From: Syntrophomonas sp. UBA4807
GTDB taxonomy: Bacteria; Bacillota; Syntrophomonadia; Syntrophomonadales; Syntrophomonadaceae
Assembly: GCA_002402575.1 (NCBI GenBank)
Contig: DHGD01000047.1
Location: 1 to 16,189 of the forward strand
Direction of reading: 5' to 3'
DNA: 16,189 nt
Part shown: positions 1 through 7,346 of the stretch, one piece after another
Layout: each line of letters opens with the position of its first letter
How positions within the stretch are numbered: position 1 is the first letter of the stretch
The notes under the pieces: generated by a model
The model's input: only the letters and a program-made list of their open reading frames with translations
What the model was told of the DNA's origin: nothing
Database searches by the model: none
Made by a program: the position numbers and the translations under genes

Positions 1-1137
1 CCTATAATTGAGCCTCCTTCCGAGGTCCTGGTCAGAGGCCCCCGGGAGGGATTTACTGAAACTCTGCAGACTAATATCACCTTGCTGCGCAGGCGAGTGA
101 AAGATCCTAATCTAAGGTTTGAAAGCCGGGTGATCGGTCGCGCAACGGCAACCCAGGTCGTTCTGATTTATATTAATGGCATTGTATCTCCCCAACTGGT
201 CGCCGAAGTTAATCAACGCCTGCAACGCATAGATGTTGACAGCATTCTGGACAGCGGTTATCTGGAAGAGTTTATAGAAGACAATCCCTTTTCTCCGTTT
301 CCGCAAATGCTGCATACCGAGCGGCCGGACCGGGTGGCGGGATGTATCTTGGAAGGGCAGGTGGCTATCCTGGTAGATGGAAGCCCCTTTGCCCTGATTA
401 TGCCTGCTCAGCTAGCTTCATTCATTAATACACCCGAAGATTACTATGAGCGTTATGCGCTGACCACCGCGCTGCGCTGGGTGAGGTGGATATCTTTCTC
501 TATATCGCTATTTTTACCATCTTTGTATATTGCCACAACCACCTTCCATCAGGAAATGATACCGTCCCGGCTGCTGGTCAGCATCGCCTCCTACCGTCAG
601 GGTTTGCCTTTTTCCACCTTATTTGAAGCCCTGTTGATGGAGTTTGTATTTGAAATCTTGCGTGAGGCCGGGGTGCGTCTGCCCAGGGCCATAGGCCAGG
701 CAGTCAGCATCGCCGGCGCCCTGGTCATCGGACAGTCTGCGGTGACGGCCGGGATTGTTTCCCCGTTGATGGTGATTGTGGTGGCTGCTACCGGCATTGC
801 CTCCTTTACCATACCAACCTATAATATGGGGCTAACCATCCGCCTGTTGAGATTCCCGTTGATGCTCTTGGCTGGAACCTTTGGTCTTTTCGGAATCATG
901 ATAGGTATGATTATGCTGACGATTCACGCTACGAATTTGCGTTCTTTCGGCACTCCTTATCTCTCCCCCCTGGCGCCGTTATATAGCCGGGATTTGAAGG
1001 ATATACTGGTTCGCGCGCCGTGGTGGCAAATGAAGCAACGCCCCGCCGAATATGCAAAAACCAATCCACATCGCCAAGCCGCGGATATGAAGCCCGGACC
1101 TGCTCAAAGCGGCCACCCCCAAGGGAGGAAACGCTAA
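1..1137 (+). CDS. gerKA: Spore germination protein, GerA/GerKA family (5' end missing)
   Basis: This is the A subunit of a nutrient germinant receptor, a protein of the spore inner membrane. The frame is open from base 1, so the gene begins outside the window; 378 residues are visible. The start of the fragment reads VRGPREGFTE and then RRRVKDP, which with SPFPQ and TERPD is typical of the GerA family N-terminal cytoplasmic domain. From about residue 160 to 310 there are several hydrophobic segments that form the membrane domain, followed by a polar tail of about 50 residues. The TAA stop shares its last A with the ATG of gerKC (TAATG), which suggests translational coupling. Family assignment is secure; which of the paralogous receptors (GerA, GerK, Ynd, Yfk) it equals cannot be told, and the germinant is unknown. 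A TTG at 82 is an internal codon, not the start. Confidence 0.93.
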   Translation, partial: PIIEPPSEVLVRGPREGFTETLQTNITLLRRRVKDPNLRFESRVIGRATATQVVLIYINGIVSPQLVAEVNQRLQRIDVDSILDSGYLEEFIEDNPFSPFPQMLHTERPDRVAGCILEGQVAILVDGSPFALIMPAQLASFINTPEDYYERYALTTALRWVRWISFSISLFLPSLYIATTTFHQEMIPSRLLVSIASYRQGLPFSTLFEALLMEFVFEILREAGVRLPRAIGQAVSIAGALVIGQSAVTAGIVSPLMVIVVAATGIASFTIPTYNMGLTIRLLRFPLMLLAGTFGLFGIMIGMIMLTIHATNLRSFGTPYLSPLAPLYSRDLKDILVRAPWWQMKQRPAEYAKTNPHRQAADMKPGPAQSGHPQGRKR

Positions 1138-2372
1138 TGAAATCCAGGTTGCTGCCCCTGCTGTTAATGCTTATCGTATTGGCCGAATTGCTAACGGGGT
1201 GCTGGGACAGCCGCGAGGTAGAGGAACTGGGCATTATCTCCGGAATAGCGGTTGATCTGACTGAGGATGGGCGGATGCGGACTGTCTTTCAATTTGTCAA
1301 TACCGCCGTTCTGAGCAAAGGCAGCAGCGGACGCGGCCTGGAGTTTGAGAAGGCCTATCGCAATGTGGCTATCGATGCGGATAACCTATTCGATGCGATG
1401 AAACAACTGTCCCTGCAAACCACAGTACGACGTTTTTTCGCCCAAACCGAAATCCTGCTGGTATCGGAAAACTTTGCCCAAAGCAGAGGCATGGCTGAGC
1501 TGATCGATTACTTTCTGCGTGATCCCCAGATCCGTCCCAATACCTGGGTTGTAATAACTCAAGACGATGTGGCGGAACTGATGGACATCGGGGGACGGAT
1601 TAATCCCGTACCTACATATCTTCTGGCGGATTTATTAAAGCAACACGCTCTGGTATCCTCCTATGCGCCGCTGCGTTTGGGAGAGTTCAACAGGATTATG
1701 CAAAGCCCCAGCAGTCATCCTTTCACCGCCTGCGTGGAAGTTGCTCCCAATCATGCTCTTCCGGCAGAGAATGGCCATGGCATCAATAACGGCATGGTCC
1801 CTGAACAACCCAAGTTGATGGCAGTTACCGGCACCGCAGTTTTCCGCAAGGATAAAATGGCGGGCTGGCTGGATCAACAGCAAAGCCGCGGCTTGTTATG
1901 GCTGCGCGGAGAAGTGAAGAACGGGCAAATCAAGTTTCCCATACCCGGCAGGGAAGATAAGACTATGTCGGTGGAAATACTGGAAGCCCGATCCAAATTA
2001 GAGCCGCGCATAGAGAATGGCCAATTTGTTATGGAAGTCAAAATCAAGGTTTCGAGCGCCGTGGAGCAAATGACCGCCTATTATCCCCTGGACGAAAGCG
2101 AGAGCCTTAAAGAACTGGAAGAGGCCCAAAGTCAGGCGGTTGCCGCCGAAATCCAATCTGCGCTGGACAAGGCCCAAAAACAATACCAGCTGGATATATT
2201 TGGCTTTGGCGAAGCAGTTCACCGCAGCCACCCGGAAGAATGGCAGCAGATAAAAGACAACTGGTCCGATATTTTTCCCGGTGTGCAGGTTAGGCTGGAG
2301 ATCCATTCAACCATACGTCATACCAATCTGACTTCCAGCCCGCCGCAGATTGAGAATGAACAAAGTTACTGA
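1137..2372 (+). CDS. gerKC: Spore germination lipoprotein, GerAC/GerKC family
   Basis: This is the C subunit of the germinant receptor, a lipoprotein on the outer face of the spore inner membrane. The ATG at 1137 is chosen because GGGAGG lies 8 bases upstream and because it places a classical signal peptide with the lipobox LTGC at the N-terminus; Cys22 would be lipidated. An in-frame GTG at 1020 lies within gerKA and would bury the signal peptide. The first mature residues, CWDSREVEELG, are the hallmark of the GerAC family. Length is 411 residues, within the usual range for the family. It overlaps the A subunit by one base and is followed 12 bases later by the small D-like gene. A region near residues 205-225, rich in Asn, Gly and Pro, looks like a loop insertion between domains. 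Function is inferred from family and operon. Confidence 0.93.
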   Translation: MKSRLLPLLLMLIVLAELLTGCWDSREVEELGIISGIAVDLTEDGRMRTVFQFVNTAVLSKGSSGRGLEFEKAYRNVAIDADNLFDAMKQLSLQTTVRRFFAQTEILLVSENFAQSRGMAELIDYFLRDPQIRPNTWVVITQDDVAELMDIGGRINPVPTYLLADLLKQHALVSSYAPLRLGEFNRIMQSPSSHPFTACVEVAPNHALPAENGHGINNGMVPEQPKLMAVTGTAVFRKDKMAGWLDQQQSRGLLWLRGEVKNGQIKFPIPGREDKTMSVEILEARSKLEPRIENGQFVMEVKIKVSSAVEQMTAYYPLDESESLKELEEAQSQAVAAEIQSALDKAQKQYQLDIFGFGEAVHRSHPEEWQQIKDNWSDIFPGVQVRLEIHSTIRHTNLTSSPPQIENEQSY

Positions 2373-2384
2373 GGAGACGAATAC

Positions 2385-2612
2385 ATGGACTATGTAGTTA
2401 CGGTCTTGATCATAGTAATGTTCATTGCACAGTCAGTATATTTAAGCCTTAATAAACGCTGGGGTGAACTGTTAGCGGTTGTCTTGCTATGGTCAGCGAC
2501 CCTCATTTACGCTCTAGCTCTGCTGCAAGACTGGCAAATTCCAACTTTGAAAGAAGGGGCCGAATTAATATTCATTCCGGTTACCCGTTTTGCCGAGGCA
2601 TTGTTTCAATGA
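2385..2612 (+). CDS. Small two-helix membrane protein, D-subunit-like of ger operon
   Basis: This is a 75-residue protein with two predicted membrane helices, about residues 3-21 and 28-48, and a short amphipathic C-terminal part. A GAGGAG ribosome binding site overlaps the gerKC stop and precedes the ATG by 8 bases, so translation is well supported. It sits between the C and B subunit genes. Small two-helix proteins (D subunits) are known in some Bacillus and clostridial ger operons, where some modulate receptor activity. The size, topology and position here fit that group, but short hydrophobic proteins are hard to assign by sequence and I do not claim orthology. Alternative: an unrelated small membrane protein that stabilises the receptor. 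Confidence 0.75.
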   Translation: MDYVVTVLIIVMFIAQSVYLSLNKRWGELLAVVLLWSATLIYALALLQDWQIPTLKEGAELIFIPVTRFAEALFQ

Positions 2613-2633
2613 TCACACACCGAGGAGAGCGCC

Positions 2634-3773
2634 ATGAACGATGACAACGCTAAGAAAATAGGCGGATACTCTATCATAGCCATTATGGTTACCTTTATCG
2701 GGGCTACCACCGTCTTGTTTATACCTTATAACACCGCCAGTATAGCCAGGCAGGATGCCTGGATGGCGCCCCTCTTGGTATTCCCTTCCAGTATTTATGT
2801 GATAGGGGTGGTCTGCTGGCTGGGCAGCCTTTTTCCCGATAAAGGGTTTATCGAGTACCTGCCGCTCATAGTGGGAAAATGGCTGGGCAAACTGCTGGGA
2901 TTAAGCTATGTTTTGTTTTTTACTTATTTCGGCGCCACCACAGTGCGGGAGACATTGGCCTTCTTATATGGAGTAGGTATCTTTCGTCATACCCCGGGTT
3001 TGGCAGCAGGTTTGCTATTGATGTTGGCGACCACCTATGCAATTGCTTCGGGAATTGAAAGTATGAGCCGCTCCTTTTGGTATCTGTGGCTTATTACGGT
3101 GGTATTTTTCGCTCTGGCGGTGTTTATGGCTTTGCCCATGGTTAAAATCTCGGGGTTGTTGCCCATAGGCGAAGCAGGCATAAAAAACACCTTAAAAAGT
3201 TCTCTATTGGCACATGCTTTTTGGGGCGAAATATTCTGGCTGGTGATTCTGTTTCCATATATCCGCAGTAAACGCGAAGCGTTTATGGGAGGACTGGCTG
3301 CCACTATTTTGTTGTCGATTTTTGTTTCTTTGACCATAGTGTTGTGTATCACCATTATGGGGGTTGAAACTACGGCACGAGCTTATTTCTCGGTTTTTTC
3401 CCTGAGCGATTATCTGGAATCCGCCGGAATTAAAGCTGTTCTGGCGACCATATGGATTATGACTTTCTGGGGAAAAATAACCCTGAGCCAATTTTCGATT
3501 ACCATCGGCTTGTCCCAACTATGCGGATTTAAAGACCATCGGGCTTTAATCCTGCCAGTGGCCATGATGCTGTTGATCTTCTCCCATGTATTTTATCCAA
3601 ATAACACCGATCTGTTCAGCAGCGTTAAAAACACTTTTACCAGTATGGGCCTGCTCTTTGAATATATCCTGCCGACCGCGCTCCTTATTGTGGCAATCCT
3701 AAAACAAAAACTGGGTATACTTAACAACCCTGCTGCATCTGATCAAGTTCAGCAGGGCAGCCCCAACTGCTAA
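2634..3773 (+). CDS. gerKB: Spore germination permease-like protein, GerAB/GerKB family
   Basis: This is the B subunit of the germinant receptor, an integral membrane protein of the APC-like GerAB family (endospore germination permease), thought to bind the germinant. It has 379 residues, about ten hydrophobic segments, and a short polar C-terminal tail, all normal for the family. The ATG follows GAGGAG by 5 bases. The N-terminal stretch with FIPYNTASIARQDAW fits the start of GerAB proteins. It is the fourth gene of the unit, 21 bases after the D-like gene. Gene order is A-C-D-B rather than the commoner A-B-C. Substrate cannot be read from the sequence. Confidence 0.92.
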   Translation: MNDDNAKKIGGYSIIAIMVTFIGATTVLFIPYNTASIARQDAWMAPLLVFPSSIYVIGVVCWLGSLFPDKGFIEYLPLIVGKWLGKLLGLSYVLFFTYFGATTVRETLAFLYGVGIFRHTPGLAAGLLLMLATTYAIASGIESMSRSFWYLWLITVVFFALAVFMALPMVKISGLLPIGEAGIKNTLKSSLLAHAFWGEIFWLVILFPYIRSKREAFMGGLAATILLSIFVSLTIVLCITIMGVETTARAYFSVFSLSDYLESAGIKAVLATIWIMTFWGKITLSQFSITIGLSQLCGFKDHRALILPVAMMLLIFSHVFYPNNTDLFSSVKNTFTSMGLLFEYILPTALLIVAILKQKLGILNNPAASDQVQQGSPNC

Positions 3774-3826
3774 TTCCGTTTAGGCTTATGGACTATATTG
3801 TTTGGTTATTGCAAATTATTTGGGAC

Positions 3827-3841
3827 TATTATACAATAATA
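3827..3841 (+). promoter_or_regulatory. AT-rich inverted repeat, possible promoter or operator
   Basis: Arms TATTAT (3827-3832) and ATAATA (3836-3841) surround ACA. TATTAT differs from a sigma-A -10 box at one base, and TTGCAA (3809-3814) or TTGGTT (3803-3807 with the preceding T) could be weak -35 boxes, but no pair has good spacing. It lies in the 95-base gap before the peptidoglycan-binding-like gene. It may be a promoter or a regulator site, or merely AT-rich leader. No sporulation sigma-factor consensus was found with confidence. Confidence 0.25.
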
Positions 3842-3856
3842 ATGCGAATAATTCAT

Positions 3857-3862
3857 GGAGGG
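3857..3862 (+). promoter_or_regulatory. Ribosome binding site deciding a GTG start
   Basis: GGAGGG is placed 6 bases before the GTG at 3869. It supports this GTG over the upstream in-frame ATG codons at 3788 and 3842, which have no such site and would put a hydrophobic, non-signal-like extension before the signal peptide. Confidence 0.75.
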
Positions 3863-3868
3863 CTAAGC

Positions 3869-4315
3869 GTGAAACTGGAGCATTGCTTATTTCTGTCTCT
3901 GGTTTTGGTGGCGGCAATTGTCACTGGCTCCACATTATGCGTCGCCGCGAATTTCCCCTATATTATGGAGCAGGCGGAAAAAGCCCAGACCTTGCAACTG
4001 ACCCCAACGCCGGAAGCAAATGAGAAAATCGCCCGCGCCAGCATGGCTGATGCACCGGCTGGAATAAGTCGGGGTTCGTCTTCAGGAGCTGATGTTATGG
4101 TGATAACGGCGGCAGAAAAAGAGCAGATTATAAATATGCTGAACAGTCTGGGCATGAGCAGTGATGAGCAACTGTCATCCTTTATCAAGGGTTTTCAGGA
4201 AAAGCACTGCCTTGACGCCACTGGTCTGTTGGATTCCAAAACTCTGCACTTCATAATTGAAGAAGCCAAACTGGTAAAAGTAGAACAAGGTTCACGCCAG
4301 GCCAGCCTTAATTAA
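3869..4315 (+). CDS. Exported protein with peptidoglycan-binding-like domain
   Basis: With the GTG start this protein has 148 residues. Residues 1-27 form a signal peptide (short charged start, long hydrophobic core, cleavage likely near VAA). A Cys lies at residue 24, but its context is not a good lipobox. Residues 79-134 resemble the PG_binding_1 fold: two helices around NMLNSLGM, then the FQ-x-K-x-x-L-x-A-TG-x-L-D-x-x-T pattern. Between them is a low-complexity linker rich in Ala, Ser and Gly. It follows gerKB and precedes the operon hairpin, so it probably serves in the spore, for example by contacting cortex peptidoglycan. It carries no catalytic domain. The association with a ger operon is seen; the role in germination is inferred. 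The domain match is made by eye and is moderate. Confidence 0.7.
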   Translation: MKLEHCLFLSLVLVAAIVTGSTLCVAANFPYIMEQAEKAQTLQLTPTPEANEKIARASMADAPAGISRGSSSGADVMVITAAEKEQIINMLNSLGMSSDEQLSSFIKGFQEKHCLDATGLLDSKTLHFIIEEAKLVKVEQGSRQASLN

Positions 4316-4333
4316 CACCGGAGGTAACGATTT

Positions 4334-4357
4334 AGGCACGGGGATAATCCCGTGCCT
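4334..4357 (+). terminator. Terminator hairpin of the germination operon
   Basis: A perfect 9-base stem, AGGCACGGG (4334-4342) with CCCGTGCCT (4349-4357), closes a 6-base loop and is followed by TTC. The T-run is short, but the GC-rich stem lies just 18 bases past the last stop codon of the + strand unit. Confidence 0.7.
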
Positions 4358-4528
4358 TTCGCATCTCTATAAACTGCTGCACCGGCGGTGTGGTCTTAAT
4401 CCCTGAATGTCAGCAGAATCTCTCCGCGCAGCTCCCTTGATAACGCGAACTGTAGGGTCGCACCAGAAGGAATTCTATCGTGTCGCCCCACGCAACGTCG
4501 GAAACAGTCAAATTTATTCCGCGCCATC
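4358..4528. other. Intergenic spacer between convergent units
   Basis: The spacer lies between the terminators of the + strand ger unit and the - strand hbd unit. On the - strand a 43-codon frame (4527-4396) opens with ATG, but the only sequence upstream is the hbd terminator and there is no ribosome binding site. I see no convincing gene or RNA. Confidence 0.6.
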
Positions 4529-4557
4529 AAAAAGGAGCCAGCCTTTGGGCTGGCTCC
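4529..4557 (-). terminator. Rho-independent terminator of hbd
   Basis: A perfect 10-base stem, GGAGCCAGCC (4534-4543) with GGCTGGCTCC (4548-4557), has a 4-base loop. Read on the - strand it is followed at once by TTTTT (4533-4529). It lies 30 bases past the hbd stop. This is a textbook intrinsic terminator. Confidence 0.92.
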
Positions 4558-4587
4558 AATATTGTTTTCGTTAAGTAGTTGCTAATT

Positions 4588-5427
4588 CTAGTATTTGAAG
4601 AATCCTTCGCCGGTCTTGCGGCCCAGTTTGCCTGCGCGAACATATTTGACTAACAGCGGGCAGGGGCGATATTTGGGATCGCCAAATTCTTTGTAAAGGG
4701 TTTCCATAATCTTCAGGCAGATGTCCAGACCGATCATGTCGGCCAAGGCCAGAGGACCCATGGGGTGTCCGGCGCCAAACCTCATGGAGGTGTCGATATC
4801 AGCCGCATTGGCAACGCCTTCCATCAGAGCATACATACCTTCGTTCAGCATGGGGATCAAGAGGCGGTTTACAACAAAGCCCGGGGCTTCATTGATTTCA
4901 ACCGGGGCTTTGCCCATTTGCACGGAGAGGTCTTTGATGGTTTCATAGGTTTCCTGGCTGGTGTTGGCGCCACGGATTATCTCGACCAATTTCATGGCCG
5001 GCACCGGATTGAAGAAATGCATGCCGATAACCTTGTCAGCTCTTCCAGTGGCAGCGGCGATTTCAGTCACGCTCAATGCGGAAGTGTTGGTGGCCAGAAT
5101 GCATTCAGGCTTGCAGATCTCATCCAGTTCCTTGAAGATCGCCTTCTTGATGTCCATAACTTCCAAAGCGGCCTCAATTACCAGATCACAATCGGCAGCA
5201 GCGGCCATATCAACGGTTCCGCTGATTCTGCCCATAACCGCAACTTTGTCTTCCGCGCTCATTTTGCCTTTTTCTACGTTTTTGCCCAACAGTTTGTCAA
5301 TGCCGGCTATACCTTTGTCTACGAATTCCTGCTTGATGTCGCGCACTATTACCGTGTGACCTGCCTGAGCGGCGGTCTGCACAATACCGGCGCCCATTGT
5401 CCCAGCACCCAATACCATAATCTTCAT
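4588..5427 (-). CDS. hbd: 3-hydroxybutyryl-CoA dehydrogenase
   Basis: This cytoplasmic enzyme interconverts (S)-3-hydroxybutyryl-CoA and acetoacetyl-CoA with NAD(H); in a butyrate oxidiser it runs in the oxidative direction. The 279-residue length is normal for the short clostridial Hbd form. Residues 5-14 hold the Rossmann motif GAGTMG. Ser116 (in TNTSALS), His137 (in MHFFNP), Glu149 and Asn187 match the known active-site residues of the family. The C-terminal dimerisation domain, with the LGRKTGEGF motif, is complete. ATG at 5427 is chosen over the TTG at 5433 because AGGAGGG ends 8 bases before the ATG. It is the last gene of the - strand unit, 140 bases after pyk, and ends at its own terminator. 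The other beta-oxidation genes lie in a separate cluster at 12611-16189. Confidence 0.96.
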   Translation of the reverse strand: MKIMVLGAGTMGAGIVQTAAQAGHTVIVRDIKQEFVDKGIAGIDKLLGKNVEKGKMSAEDKVAVMGRISGTVDMAAAADCDLVIEAALEVMDIKKAIFKELDEICKPECILATNTSALSVTEIAAATGRADKVIGMHFFNPVPAMKLVEIIRGANTSQETYETIKDLSVQMGKAPVEINEAPGFVVNRLLIPMLNEGMYALMEGVANAADIDTSMRFGAGHPMGPLALADMIGLDICLKIMETLYKEFGDPKYRPCPLLVKYVRAGKLGRKTGEGFFKY

Positions 5428-5435
5428 TCCCAATT

Positions 5436-5442
5436 CCCTCCT
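5436..5442 (-). promoter_or_regulatory. Ribosome binding site of hbd
   Basis: AGGAGGG on the - strand lies 8 bases before the ATG at 5427 but only 2 bases before an in-frame TTG at 5433, so it settles the start at the ATG. An alternating TA tract (about 5443-5454) lies just upstream and would keep the leader open. Confidence 0.85.
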
Positions 5443-5502
5443 AATATATATATATTTTTGGCGTGATTCATTTCTTCTACATGGCTTTTATAAATTCCTT
5501 CT

Positions 5503-5522
5503 TTATGAAAATTTTTTCACAA
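5503..5522 (-). promoter_or_regulatory. Rex-like palindrome upstream of hbd (spacing unusual)
   Basis: Read on the - strand, arm TTGTGAA (5522-5516) is followed by 6 bases and then TTCATAA (5509-5503). The arms differ from perfect symmetry at one pair. The NADH/NAD sensor Rex binds TTGTGAA-N4-TTCACAA-type sites, so the arms fit well but the spacer is 2 bases too long. It lies about 76 bases before the hbd ATG, where an operator could act. Hbd is a known Rex target in other clostridia. A clear sigma-A promoter with good spacing was not found in this gap. Confidence 0.3.
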
Positions 5523-5567
5523 GTCCGAAAGAGCGGAAATGTTGTCGTCCGATTAGGAGCAGATGGT

Positions 5568-7316
5568 TTATTTAACGCGGGCAAAGCCGCGATAAATCAC
5601 GCCTCTGGGTGTATCTACGGTAATCAGCATGCCATCCTCCAAAATGCGGACAGCATCTTGAACCCCCACTATCACCGGTATATTGTTGTTAAGTCCGATT
5701 ATCGCAGCATCTGAGGTCAGGCCTCCGGCTTCAGTTATGATGGCCTTTATCTTATCCAGGTAAGGCGCCAGGCTGCTGCTGGCGCTGGGCAGGACGGCAA
5801 TATCGCCCTCCTTAAGCCTCTGCAGGTCGCTGTCGCTTTGAATCACCGCCGCCCTGCCGGTAACTGGTTCATGCCCGATCCCGGTCCCTCTGGCCACAAT
5901 ATCTCCCACCACGTACACCTTGAGCAGATTGGTTCCTCCCGGTGTGCCGGCCGGAATCCCGGCAGTTAAGACCACTAGGTCGCCATGTTTGATATGCCCG
6001 CATTGCAGGGCGGCCTGAACCGACTGTTCGAAAAGCTCGTCGGTATTGGAACTGCCTTCAATAAGCACCGGGTTTACTCCCCAAACCATAGTAAGCTTCT
6101 GTAAAATGCGCGGCTTGGGGGTGGCGGCGACGACAGTTGCCTGGGGCCGGTATTTGGCGATTAGGCGGGCGGTATGCCCGGTGTGGGTGGCGCTCACTAT
6201 AGCCGATGCGTCAAGATTCATAGCCGTGGTGCAGGTAGCGTAACTGATAGCATCAGCCACGGTGGATGTGCCTATAAAGCGCTTTTCGCGCAGGAATTCC
6301 TCATAAGGCAGAACATCTTCGGCCCGGCGGGCGACTCTGGCCATGGTTTCGACCACCTCTACCGGATATTTTCCGGCGGCGGTTTCTCCGGAAAGCATAA
6401 TGGCGTCGGCTCCGTCGAAGATGGCATTGGCCACATCGGAAACTTCGGCTCGGGTTGGGCGGGGGTTGTTTATCATGGATTCCAGCATCTGCGTAGCGAT
6501 GATAACCGTCTTGCCTGCGGCGATGCACTGTTTGATAATCCTTTTTTGAAGCAGAGGGACTTCTTCAGCGGGAATCTCAACTCCCAAATCGCCTCGGGCC
6601 ACCATCACGCCGTCCGCCACCTTGATGATCTCCTCCAGATTGTCCACCCCTTCCTGGCTTTCAATCTTGGCGATGATATCGATGTCGGCATGGTTCTCCT
6701 CCAAGATGCGCCTTATCTCCAGGATATCATCTGCCGAGCGCACAAAAGAGGCGGCGATGAAATCCAATTGGTACTGAATGGCAAATCCGATGTCCTGGCG
6801 GTCTTTATCGCTTAAAAAGGGCAGGTTTACCCTTATCCCGGGCACGTTGATGCCCTTGCGCTCTCCTAGCTCGCCGCCGTTCATAACCCGGCAGACAATA
6901 TCTGTAGCGGTGGTCCTTTCCACCTGCAGGCTGATAAGTCCGTCGGCCAGCAGTATGCAGTCTCCCGGTCTAATTTCAGCGGGCAGGTGGGGATAGGTAA
7001 TGTTGACCTGTTTCTCGTCGCCTGACACCGAATTGGTGGTGAGGGTGAACTCATCCCCGGCGGTGAGGTTTATTTTGCCTTTCTGTAATGTGCCGGTGCG
7101 GATCTCCGGCCCTTTGGTATCTAACATAATGGCAACCGTTGCCTGCGAAGCCCGTGCCGCCTGGCGGATATGGTCCACCCGCTGCTTGTGTTCGGCATGA
7201 GTGCCATGAGAGAAATTGAGCCGGGCCACGTTCATGCCCATTTTTATCATTTTTTGCAGCACCTCTACCACTTCGCTGGACGGTCCGATGGTGCAGATAA
7301 TTTTAGTCTTGCGCAT
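5568..7316 (-). CDS. pyk: Pyruvate kinase with C-terminal PEP-utiliser-like domain
   Basis: This enzyme converts phosphoenolpyruvate and ADP to pyruvate and ATP. It has 582 residues, the long form found in Bacillota. Residues 1-38 include TKIICTIGPSS and the RLNFSHG substrate motif (Arg32, Asn34, Ser36, His37). Later come KGPEIRTG, the catalytic-lysine motif IAKIES, VARGDLGVE and the MLESM helix. The last hundred or so residues form the extra swivelling domain related to the PEP-utilising domain of PPDK. In that domain the usual GGLTSH reads GGLTSD (Asp536, codon GAT at 5711-5709). ATG at 7316 follows GGGAGG by 7 bases. It lies 30 bases after pfkA, so the two are almost surely co-transcribed. 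Kinase activity looks intact. Confidence 0.97.
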   Translation of the reverse strand: MRKTKIICTIGPSSEVVEVLQKMIKMGMNVARLNFSHGTHAEHKQRVDHIRQAARASQATVAIMLDTKGPEIRTGTLQKGKINLTAGDEFTLTTNSVSGDEKQVNITYPHLPAEIRPGDCILLADGLISLQVERTTATDIVCRVMNGGELGERKGINVPGIRVNLPFLSDKDRQDIGFAIQYQLDFIAASFVRSADDILEIRRILEENHADIDIIAKIESQEGVDNLEEIIKVADGVMVARGDLGVEIPAEEVPLLQKRIIKQCIAAGKTVIIATQMLESMINNPRPTRAEVSDVANAIFDGADAIMLSGETAAGKYPVEVVETMARVARRAEDVLPYEEFLREKRFIGTSTVADAISYATCTTAMNLDASAIVSATHTGHTARLIAKYRPQATVVAATPKPRILQKLTMVWGVNPVLIEGSSNTDELFEQSVQAALQCGHIKHGDLVVLTAGIPAGTPGGTNLLKVYVVGDIVARGTGIGHEPVTGRAAVIQSDSDLQRLKEGDIAVLPSASSSLAPYLDKIKAIITEAGGLTSDAAIIGLNNNIPVIVGVQDAVRILEDGMLITVDTPRGVIYRGFARVK

Positions 7317-7346
7317 TTACCAGCCTCCCTTTAAGTAATCCTGAAA

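Noticed and set aside
1020..1136. N-terminal extension of gerKC from an upstream GTG
   Set aside because: It would overlap gerKA by over 100 bases and hide the lipoprotein signal peptide; the ATG at 1137 has a ribosome binding site.
4765..5466. Open frame of 233 codons on the + strand
   Set aside because: It lies antisense over hbd, whose protein is clearly recognised; it has no family resemblance.
5450..5499. Sigma-A promoter for hbd built from TATAAA at 5492-5487
   Set aside because: No -35 box lies at 16-18 bases; the nearest candidates are 13 or 24 bases away.
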